Positions 57,637-64,000 of a stretch of 64,000 nucleotides of DNA are shown in pieces (positions within the stretch are counted from its first letter, which is position 1; every line of letters starts with the position of its first letter). This stretch comes from Methanobrevibacter sp. UBA412. Lineage in GTDB: Archaea > Methanobacteriota > Methanobacteria > Methanobacteriales > Methanobacteriaceae. The notes beneath the pieces are model-generated. The model was not told the origin of the DNA. It ran no database searches and was given only the letters and a program-made list of their open reading frames with translations. The stretch lies in assembly GCA_002495685.1 (NCBI GenBank), contig DAGJ01000008.1, positions 23,107 to 87,106 of the forward strand, read 5' to 3'. Position numbers and translations under genes: made by a program.

Positions 57637-58746
57637 ATGGCAAATAATCAAATTTCTATAGCTAAACCTATAATAGGTGATGAAGAAATAAATGCAGTAA
57701 TAGATGTGATGAAATCTGGAATGATAGCCCAAGGACCTAAAGTGAAAGAATTTGAAGAAAAATTCGCAGAATATGTAGGTGCAAAATATGGGGTAGCAAC
57801 AAATTCAGGAACTGCTGCTTTACATGTAGCAATGTTATCTGCAGGTTTAAAACCAGGTGATGAAGTTATCACAACACCATTCACATTTGTAGCTACTGGA
57901 AATTCTGTATTATACACTGGAGCAAAACCAGTATTTGTTGACATAGATCCTAAAACTTACACCTTAGACCCTTCTAAAATTGAAGAAGCAATAACAGAAA
58001 ACACTAAAGCCATTTTACCAGTTCAATTATTCGGTCAATCAGCAGATATGAAACCAATATGTGACATTGCAAAAGATAATGATTTAATTGTAATTGAAGA
58101 TGCAGCACAAGCTCATGGTGCAAAATATAATGGGGATGAAAAAGTTGGAAGTATTGGAGATATGGGATGTTTCAGTTTTTATCCAACTAAAAACATGACT
58201 ACTAGTGAAGGTGGAATGATCACTACTGATAATGAAGAATTTGCTAAAAAAGCTAGAATTTATCGTGCTCATGGTAGTAGTGTTAAATATAAACATGATG
58301 TAATTGGATACAATTTCCGTATGACTGATATTGGTGCAGCAATTGGTCTTGAACAGTTAAAGAAAATCGATTCATTTAATGAGAAAAGAATTAATAATGC
58401 AAAATATTTAACTGAAGGATTAAAAGATTTAAAAGGCATTACAACTCCATTTGTACGTGAAGGTTCAAAACATGTATTCCATCAATACACAATAAGAGTA
58501 AGTGCTCAAAAACGTGATGAATGGGTTGAATTCTTTAATGAAAATGGAATTGGAAATGGAATACATTATCCTATACCATTATATGAACAACCTTTATATG
58601 AAAAATTAGGTTATAAACAAGATTTACCTGTAACTAAAGAAATTGCAAGTACTGTAATTTCAATACCTGTTCACCCAAGCTTAACAACTGAGGATTTAGA
58701 TACAATAATTAAAGTTGTACGTGAAGGTTCAGAAAAATTTGAATAA
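57637..58746 (+). CDS. DegT/DnrJ/EryC1/StrS-type sugar aminotransferase
   Basis: 369-residue PLP-dependent aminotransferase of the type that makes amino sugars on nucleotide-linked substrates. Landmarks: [56 protein letters not shown] and the PLP lysine in [16 protein letters not shown] (Lys185), then [18 protein letters not shown]. Likely role in surface glycan or pseudomurein precursor synthesis; the substrate is undetermined. It is divergent from trm1. Confidence 0.92.
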   Translation: MANNQISIAKPIIGDEEINAVIDVMKSGMIAQGPKVKEFEEKFAEYVGAKYGVATNSGTAALHVAMLSAGLKPGDEVITTPFTFVATGNSVLYTGAKPVFVDIDPKTYTLDPSKIEEAITENTKAILPVQLFGQSADMKPICDIAKDNDLIVIEDAAQAHGAKYNGDEKVGSIGDMGCFSFYPTKNMTTSEGGMITTDNEEFAKKARIYRAHGSSVKYKHDVIGYNFRMTDIGAAIGLEQLKKIDSFNEKRINNAKYLTEGLKDLKGITTPFVREGSKHVFHQYTIRVSAQKRDEWVEFFNENGIGNGIHYPIPLYEQPLYEKLGYKQDLPVTKEIASTVISIPVHPSLTTEDLDTIIKVVREGSEKFE

Positions 58747-58766
58747 AAAAAAGATTAAAGTAATTC

Positions 58767-58814
58767 TTGGAGAAGATTTTATAAAAAAGTAAATTTTAAA
58801 ATCTTTTTCTCCAA
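58767..58814. terminator. Bidirectional terminator between convergent genes
   Basis: TTGGAGAAGATTTTA (58767-58781) pairs over its full length with TAAAATCTT-TTT-CTCCAA (58797-58814), leaving a three-T bulge, around a 15-base loop. It lies between the aminotransferase stop and the end of the thiamine-binding protein gene, which converge. Confidence 0.65.
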
Positions 58815-58851
58815 CTTTTAATTATACTATTTAAAAAAAATTAAATAATTC

Positions 58852-59157
58852 TTATTCTAACATATTATTTACAGTATTAACCTTATCATTTAATCCTCTT
58901 TTGGATAAATCTCTTCTGTCATCAATTTTAATAACAGTGTAGACACGATTAATATCTTGTTTAAAAACGGCTTCTTGAGCTTTACTTATAGCTTTATATA
59001 ATTCATCATAAGATTCTGCTTCTATTAAAGTACCCATACCGGTTAACTGATAATTTAAACCAGAATCTTTAATAGATTGTACAGCAGCTGTTACAAATTC
59101 TTTACATTCAGTTCCATCATTCCCAACGGGAAGTATGCAAAAATCACAAGTTATCAT
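58852..59157 (-). CDS. MTH1187-family thiamine-binding protein
   Basis: 101-residue protein of the UPF0045/MTH1187/YkoF-like family. The pattern is CDFCILPVGNDGTECKEFV, followed by YQLTGMGTLIEAESYDELYKAISKAQEAVF and VYTVIKIDDRRD. Family members form small ferredoxin-like oligomers and bind thiamine or its pyrimidine moiety. No TPP riboswitch is visible in the 77-base divergent region before it. Convergent with the aminotransferase. Confidence 0.9.
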   Translation of the reverse strand: MITCDFCILPVGNDGTECKEFVTAAVQSIKDSGLNYQLTGMGTLIEAESYDELYKAISKAQEAVFKQDINRVYTVIKIDDRRDLSKRGLNDKVNTVNNMLE

Positions 59158-59234
59158 AGACTATAGATATATAATTAAAAAGATATAAAGTTTTAACAAT
59201 ATTATCTTTTATAAAAAAAAGGGAATTATTAATA

Positions 59235-60083
59235 ATGGCAGAAACACTTCAAAAAGATGAATTTAATAAAAAAATTTATAATAGGATAAATAATCTCATC
59301 ACTGATTATAAATTAATTGAAGAAGGGGATAAAATAGCTATAGCATTATCTGGAGGGAAAGATAGTGTATTAACTCTTTATGCATTAAATGATTTTCAAA
59401 ATAAGCTTGATTTTGATTTAGTTGCAATTAGTGTTGATGAGGGTATTAAAGGTTATCGTCAAGATGGTATAACCTCAGCAATAGATAATGCTCTAAAATT
59501 AGGGGTGCCACTTATTCAGAAGTCTTTTAAACAAGAAGAAAATTTTGATTTAGATGATATTTATGCTAATTTTAAAAGTGCATGTATACCTTGTGGAGTT
59601 TTTCGTAGAAATATTTTAAATAAAACAGCATATGATTGGGGTGCAGATAAGATTGCTACTGGTCATAATTTAGATGATGAAATTCAATCATTTTTAATGA
59701 GTTTTTCACGTGGGGATAATGTGAAATTTTCTAAATTCGGTCCAAAATTAAATCGTATTCATCCTAAACTTGTTCCACGTATTAAACCTTTATGGAATAC
59801 ACCTGAAAAGGAAGTTGGGATGTGGGGTGTTCTTAATGGGATTGAAATTCATTTTGCTGAGTGTCCTTATAGTAATCTTTCTTTAAGGGCTAAAATTAAA
59901 GAATTTCTTAATCTTGCTGAAGATGAAAATCCTGGTGTTAAAGAAAAAGTTATGGAGTCTTTTAAAAAAGATTTAGATTTTGATTCACCGGTTCCTATTG
60001 TTTTAAATGAATGTGAACTTTGTGGTGAACCAACATCTGGTAAAATTTGTAAAGCTTGTGAAATTATTGATTTATTAAAATAA
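59235..60083 (+). CDS. Ncs6/TtuA-type tRNA 2-thiolation enzyme lacking the N-terminal zinc finger
   Basis: 282-residue PP-loop ATPase of the TIGR00269/TtuA/Ncs6 group, which adenylates and thiolates U34 or U54 of tRNA. The PP-loop is ALSGGKDSVLTLYAL near residue 36. Catalytic cysteines are visible in KSACIPCGVFRR and FAECPYSNLSLR. A C-terminal zinc finger is CELCGEP followed by CKAC. The N-terminal CxxC finger usual in this family is missing: MAETLQKDEFNKKIYNRIN replaces it, and no upstream start is available in frame. GGGAATT ribosome site. Confidence 0.88.
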   Translation: MAETLQKDEFNKKIYNRINNLITDYKLIEEGDKIAIALSGGKDSVLTLYALNDFQNKLDFDLVAISVDEGIKGYRQDGITSAIDNALKLGVPLIQKSFKQEENFDLDDIYANFKSACIPCGVFRRNILNKTAYDWGADKIATGHNLDDEIQSFLMSFSRGDNVKFSKFGPKLNRIHPKLVPRIKPLWNTPEKEVGMWGVLNGIEIHFAECPYSNLSLRAKIKEFLNLAEDENPGVKEKVMESFKKDLDFDSPVPIVLNECELCGEPTSGKICKACEIIDLLK

Positions 60084-60107
60084 ACAATAAATTCTCCTTT
60101 TTTTTTT

Positions 60108-61049
60108 TTAGTTTCTTATTATTATAAATGCCATATATATAAGGAACATTACAATAAATATTATTCCTTCTTTTCTATCTAGTTCTCGGTCACCTGCAGA
60201 GAATATGTATAATGCAAATGTTGCAATTAACATTACAATAAGATCTATTAACATACTTGGACCAACGTTTATTGGGTGGATGAGTCCACTTAAACCTAAT
60301 ATGAATAGTATGTTGAATATGTTACTTCCTACAATGTTTCCTATTGCAATATTGTTTTCACCTTTCTTTATTGCAGTTAGGCTGGTTATTAGTTCTGGTA
60401 GGCTGGTTCCTATTGATACTATTGTTAATCCTATAAGGGTTTCACTTAAACCTATACTTAATGCAATATATCTTGAACTATCTACAACTAATTGTGCACC
60501 TATTATTATTGCTATTAAACTTATTATGGATATTATAATACTTTTAGGTAAGGAATATTTTGCTTTTTCAACTTTTGTTGATTCTTTTGATTTTCTCGCA
60601 TCTCTTACTAAATATAATACATATAATATTATGAGTATTAAGAATATTAATCCTGTTATTCTACTTATTTGCCAGGTAAAGTATAATATTCCAGTTAATA
60701 GTAAGCTTGTGAATATTAAAAAGACCATGTCTTTTTTAATTAATTTTAAATCAACTTTCATTGTTGCAACAAGAGCACATATACCTAATATGAATAGTAT
60801 GTTGAATATGTTACTTCCTACAATATTACTTATTGCTATTGCATTACTTCCATCTATTGCAGCTGCAACACTTACTGCTGCTTCAGGGGCACTTGTACCG
60901 AATGCTACTACTGTTAATCCAATAATTAGTGTTGGTACTTTCAGTACATTTGCAATACTACTTGCACCGTCTACGAAGTAATCTGCACCTTTTATTAAAA
61001 ATAAGAATCCTACAATTAGTATTATTAATTGTATGATGATTTCTATCAT
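60108..61049 (-). CDS. Calcium/sodium exchanger (YrbG/CaCA family), copy 1
   Basis: 313-residue integral membrane cation exchanger. It has the internal inverted duplication of CaCA exchangers. Alpha-1 repeat: TVVAFGTSAPEAAVSVAAA, then SNIVGSNIFNILFILGI. Alpha-2 repeat: TIVSIGTSLPELITSLTA, then GNIVGSNIFNILFILGL. The acidic residues in GTSAPE and GTSLPE are the usual ion-binding sites. A near-identical paralogue is immediately upstream on the same strand. Confidence 0.94.
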   Translation of the reverse strand: MIEIIIQLIILIVGFLFLIKGADYFVDGASSIANVLKVPTLIIGLTVVAFGTSAPEAAVSVAAAIDGSNAIAISNIVGSNIFNILFILGICALVATMKVDLKLIKKDMVFLIFTSLLLTGILYFTWQISRITGLIFLILIILYVLYLVRDARKSKESTKVEKAKYSLPKSIIISIISLIAIIIGAQLVVDSSRYIALSIGLSETLIGLTIVSIGTSLPELITSLTAIKKGENNIAIGNIVGSNIFNILFILGLSGLIHPINVGPSMLIDLIVMLIATFALYIFSAGDRELDRKEGIIFIVMFLIYMAFIIIRN

Positions 61050-61251
61050 TTGATAAACTCCATTTTTGGAATATAAAAAAAATTCATATAATTAGTATAA
61101 ATTTTTTTAGAAAAATACGTTTGTTCTATATTTTTCCTGTACATTTATTAAATTTTTATAGTATATAATTTTTATCAAAAAAAAGTTAAGTGGGGGGTTA
61201 AAAAAAAGTAAAAAAATAAGGGATGGTGGAGGTTTTTTAATTTTAAAATTT

Positions 61252-62193
61252 TCAGTTTCTCATTATTATAAATGCCATATAAATTATAAAGAATATGATG
61301 AAAATTATTCCTTCTTTTTTGTCTAATTTTTCATCTAAATATGAGAAAACATATAAAAGTACTGTAGCAAGTATCATTACACATAAATCAATAATCATAC
61401 CATGACCAACAACTATTGGATGGATAAATCCACTTAAACCTAATATGAAAAGTATGTTAAATAAACAACTTCCTACAATGTTTCCGATTGCAATATTGTT
61501 TTCACCTTTTTTCACTGCAGTTAGACTGGTTATTAATTCTGGTAGGCTGGTTCCTATTGAGATAATTGTTAATCCTATAAGGGTTTCACTCATACCTAAA
61601 CTTAATGCAATGAATTTAGCACTATTTACAACTAATTGCGCACCTAAAACAATAGCTACTAAACTAACTATAACAATTACAATACTTAAAATTAGGGAGT
61701 ATTTAGGTTTTTCAACAAATTTAGATTCTTCTGATTTTCTAGCATTATAAACTAAGTATGCAACATAGGCTACGATTAATATTAAAAATATTAATGCAAC
61801 TATTCTACTGATTTGCCAAGTTAAAAACACAGCACCAGTTAAAAGAATACTTGTTAATAAAAGGAAAGGTAAGTCTTGTTTTACTAATTTAGGATCCACT
61901 TTCATTGTTGCAACAAGTGAACATAGACCAATTATTAATAGTATGTTGAATATGTTACTTCCTACTACATTACTTATTGCTATTGCATTACTCCCACTTA
62001 ATGCTGCTGCAACACTTACTGCTGCTTCAGGGGCACTTGTACCGAATGCTACGACTGTTAATCCAATAATTAGTGTTGGTATTTTCAGTACGTTTGCAAT
62101 ACTACTGGCACCGTCTACGAAGTAATCTGCACCTTTTATTAAAAATAGGAATCCTACAATTAGTAAGATTATTTGTATTATCATTTCTATCAT
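61252..62193 (-). CDS. Calcium/sodium exchanger (YrbG/CaCA family), copy 2
   Basis: 313-residue paralogue of the gene at 60108-61049, with the same alpha repeats (GTSAPEAAVSV and GTSLPELITSL). The N-terminal 100 residues are nearly identical to copy 1; differences concentrate in the central loop (residues 130-175) and the last 60 residues. In this copy the second SN-type motif reads GSCLFNILF instead of GSNIFNILF, a change next to the ion site. About 200 bases with no gene separate the copies. Confidence 0.94.
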   Translation of the reverse strand: MIEMIIQIILLIVGFLFLIKGADYFVDGASSIANVLKIPTLIIGLTVVAFGTSAPEAAVSVAAALSGSNAIAISNVVGSNIFNILLIIGLCSLVATMKVDPKLVKQDLPFLLLTSILLTGAVFLTWQISRIVALIFLILIVAYVAYLVYNARKSEESKFVEKPKYSLILSIVIVIVSLVAIVLGAQLVVNSAKFIALSLGMSETLIGLTIISIGTSLPELITSLTAVKKGENNIAIGNIVGSCLFNILFILGLSGFIHPIVVGHGMIIDLCVMILATVLLYVFSYLDEKLDKKEGIIFIIFFIIYMAFIIMRN

Positions 62194-62241
62194 TATTGAT
62201 AAACTCCATTAAGGGTTATGTTTAAAAGAGATAAAAGAATT

Positions 62242-62259
62242 AAGATTTTTTTTAATCTT
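62242..62259 (-). terminator. Terminator hairpin spanning the CNNM/CorC-type gene stop codon
   Basis: AAGATT (62242-62247) and AATCTT (62254-62259) form a perfect stem around six Ts. The stop codon (62252-62254) is partly in the loop and partly in the stem. It is the same arrangement as at the ftr and TRAM genes. Confidence 0.5.
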
Positions 62260-63598
62260 CTTCTTCCTCTTCATTTTCATTATTATTTTTTTTATTTTTA
62301 TCTCTCATTACAAGTACTTTGTCTATGTGGTGTCCATCAATAGCTAATATTTTAAATGTGAAATCTTCCCAATGGAAAATGTCTCCAGGTTCTGGAATTT
62401 TTCCTGTGAAACTTAATATGAAACCTGCAAGTGTTGTGTAATAATCATCTTCTTCTGATGGGAAATCATCATCTTCTAAATCATATATTTCAGCAAAAGT
62501 ATCTATTGGGTATCTACCATCTATTAAGTAAGATCCATCTTTTCTTTTAGTTGCTTTTGGATCATTATTTTCATCAATACCTGGAATGTCTCCTACAATT
62601 CCTTCAAGTAAATCGTTTAATGTGATTAATCCTTCTAATGTTCCGAATTCATCAACGACAAGTGACATGTGCACGTATTCTTTGTTTTGTTTAAATTGTT
62701 TTAATAATTCCATTGATGGTAATTGATCTGGTATGACTAATGGTTCTTTTATGTTTCTTCTAAGTTCCATTTTGTCTTTTTTGAATATACTACTTAGTAC
62801 ATCTTTAGCTTGTATTACTCCAAGGAAATCATCTAGTTCTCCTTCTGCAATTGGGAATATTGATCTTTTACTGTCAATGATTCTTTCTTGGATTTCGTCT
62901 AAATCATCTTCTAAGTCTATCCATATGATTTCATTTCTTGGTGTCATTATCATATCGACTTTTTGCGCATCTAAACGGAATACTCTTTTAATTATACTTT
63001 CTTCTTCTTTTTCAATGGTTCCGTCTTCTATACCTTCTGCGATTAATAGTTTAACTTCATCTTGTGTTACTACATCATCTTCGGTTGGTTTGGAACCTAT
63101 TAATCTTAATAAGAAATTGGTTGATCCACTTATAGCTTTTACTAATGGTTTGCAAATGGTTGTCATGTAGTGCATTGTTTTTGCACTTTTCATTGCTGAT
63201 TTTTCTGGATCATTTAATGCAATACGTTTTGGGACAATTTCACCAATAAGTAAACTGAAATAGGTTGTAATTACTACAACTATTACAAATGATAATTGGG
63301 TTGCATATGGAATGTAAGGATTTAAGAATGCTGCTAATGGTTCTGCAAGTGTTGCTCCACCAAGAGCCCCTGTTAATATTCCAATTAATGTGATTCCGAT
63401 TTGTATTGCTGATAAAAATTCGTTTGGATCTTCTAAAAAATCTAAAATGATTTTCGCGGTTTTATTTCCATCTTGTTCATATTTTTGTAATGTAATTTTT
63501 TTAGACGACACAATGGCAATCTCTGCCATAGATAAATAACCATTTAATAAGATTAAAATGGCTATGAATAATATTTCTAAGTATATAAAATAACTCAT
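62252..63598 (-). CDS. CNNM/CorC (hemolysin-family) membrane transporter
   Basis: 448-residue protein with the DUF21/CNNM membrane domain in the first 190 residues (LLNGYLSMAEIAIVSSKKI, GALGGATLAEPL, LLIGEIVPKRIALNDPE). A CBS pair follows from about residue 205 (MIMTPRNEIIWIDLEDDLDE; FLGVIQAKDVLSSI; GTLEGLITLNDLLEGIVGDI) and a CorC_HlyC domain at the end (GRYPIDTFAEIYDLE, YTTLAGFILSFTGKIPEPGD). Bacterial members are linked to magnesium and cobalt export. The tail ends in an Asn/Glu-rich stretch. GGTCAGAAG lies before the ATG. Confidence 0.93.
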   Translation of the reverse strand: MSYFIYLEILFIAILILLNGYLSMAEIAIVSSKKITLQKYEQDGNKTAKIILDFLEDPNEFLSAIQIGITLIGILTGALGGATLAEPLAAFLNPYIPYATQLSFVIVVVITTYFSLLIGEIVPKRIALNDPEKSAMKSAKTMHYMTTICKPLVKAISGSTNFLLRLIGSKPTEDDVVTQDEVKLLIAEGIEDGTIEKEEESIIKRVFRLDAQKVDMIMTPRNEIIWIDLEDDLDEIQERIIDSKRSIFPIAEGELDDFLGVIQAKDVLSSIFKKDKMELRRNIKEPLVIPDQLPSMELLKQFKQNKEYVHMSLVVDEFGTLEGLITLNDLLEGIVGDIPGIDENNDPKATKRKDGSYLIDGRYPIDTFAEIYDLEDDDFPSEEDDYYTTLAGFILSFTGKIPEPGDIFHWEDFTFKILAIDGHHIDKVLVMRDKNKKNNNENEEEEED

Positions 63599-63634
63599 TT
63601 CTCTTCTGACCTTTTATAATATTTAATTTTTATG

Positions 63635-63853
63635 TTAGTGTTTTAAATCACTAGCTTTTTGAAAACCAGTACCGCCATATATGTCTTCTTGCATTTGACG
63701 AACGGTTTCTGCTGCATCTGCTTGTGTTTCAACTTTTTTAAAGATTCTTCTTTCTTTAACTTTTATAGTTTTTCCACAAGTGCATTTTCTTGTCTTTACA
63801 CCTTCTTTTGCATATAAGACTCTGCCGCATCCGCAGCGAAAGATAAGATACAT
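63635..63853 (-). CDS. DUF1922 zinc-ribbon-like protein (MTH1184 type)
   Basis: 72-residue protein. The N-terminal half has two CxC pairs, FRCGCGRVLYAKEG and RKCTCGKTIKV, spaced like a small rubredoxin-type zinc knuckle. The C-terminal half is helical with ADAAETVRQMQEDIYGG. It matches DUF1922, named from the Methanothermobacter protein MTH1184 whose structure was solved, and has no known function. GGAGAAG ribosome site. The stop lies in a short TAGTG/CACTA hairpin. Confidence 0.9.
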   Translation of the reverse strand: MYLIFRCGCGRVLYAKEGVKTRKCTCGKTIKVKERRIFKKVETQADAAETVRQMQEDIYGGTGFQKASDLKH

Positions 63854-64000
63854 TTTATTTAGTCTTCTCCTTCAAATAATTTTTATATTTTTTTTATATT
63901 ATTATGATATTTAGTTTTGTTGTAGAAGTTAATTAAAGTATTGATTTATATGGCTCTGTCAAAAACTTGTGTGCTAAATTTGGTTTTTATTTTTTATGTT
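63854..64000. other. Window end with possible insertion-sequence terminus
   Basis: About 150 A/T-rich bases. From 63951, GGCTCTGTCAAAAACTTG stands out. GG(C/T)TCTGT-(C/T)AAAA-like sequences are common at the outer ends of DDE-transposase insertion sequences, so an element may begin here and continue outside the window. No transposase frame is visible inside the window. Confidence 0.25.

Noticed and set aside
1..64000. tRNA genes, rRNA, CRISPR arrays, defence or phage systems.
   Set aside because: No T-loop-like GGTTCRAAT blocks, no regular spaced repeats, no cas or restriction genes among the recognised proteins.

Overview
The window is a strongly AT-rich archaeal chromosome segment from a hydrogen-dependent methanogen of the order Methanobacteriales. 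A gut-type lineage such as Methanosphaera or Methanobrevibacter fits best. Evidence: formylmethanofuran:tetrahydromethanopterin formyltransferase (ftr), cofactor F420 synthesis (cofG), methanopterin synthesis (mptA), a complete energy-converting [NiFe]-hydrogenase of the Ehb type, a family B DNA polymerase ending just after motif C (the split polymerase known from this order), and archaeal fibrillarin/Nop5, aCPSF1/FttA, proteasome beta subunit, Trm1 and Taw2. Ribosome binding sites follow AGGAGGTGAT, the complement of the archaeal 16S rRNA tail. I saw no tRNA, rRNA, CRISPR array or phage.

Layout. 1-6.8 kb: potassium uptake (trkA, trkH, a TrkA-N channel), a TRAM-domain protein, a membrane flippase-like protein and ftr. 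6.9-14.8 kb: NAD(P)HX repair enzyme, SfsA, ArgG, an SF1 helicase, an M14-type deacylase and a membrane hydrolase. 15.1-25.4 kb: 17 consecutive genes matching ehbA to ehbQ. These are Mrp-antiporter-like membrane subunits, a polyferredoxin, a two-cluster ferredoxin, hydrogenase small and large subunits, an NuoH-like subunit and an ACT-domain protein; the complex couples ion flow to low-potential ferredoxin reduction. 25.4-30 kb: accessory patch with a frameshifted acetyltransferase, a nucleotidyltransferase-fold protein and a secreted Ig-like protein with a zinc ribbon, then about 1 kb without genes. 30-34 kb: DUF366, QueD and QueE (preQ0/archaeosine tRNA pathway) and two four-CBS proteins. 34-38 kb: PheA, two surface proteins and CoaBC. 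38.5-50.9 kb: fibrillarin/Nop5, PyrD/PyrK, AI-2E-type permease, PolB1, a ComC/Mdh-type dehydrogenase, PurM, FttA and PsmB. 51-64 kb: Taw2, CofG, MptA, Lrp regulator, Trm1, DegT aminotransferase, thiamine-binding protein, Ncs6-like tRNA thiolase, two tandem Ca2+/Na+ exchangers, a CNNM/CorC-type protein and a DUF1922 protein.

Most genes are core metabolism or information processing. From memory, their order resembles the MTH1184-MTH1265 interval of Methanothermobacter thermautotrophicus. The most unusual material is in intergenic regions and gene starts: (i) a perfect palindrome of DtxR-operator type abutting a minus-strand TATA box, followed by a stem-closed element that could be a small RNA; (ii) two genes whose only workable start is ATT; (iii) terminator hairpins that contain the stop codon; (iv) a one-base deletion that leaves two one-nucleotide-overlapping frames; (v) a large dyad over the promoter of the DUF366-queD pair.
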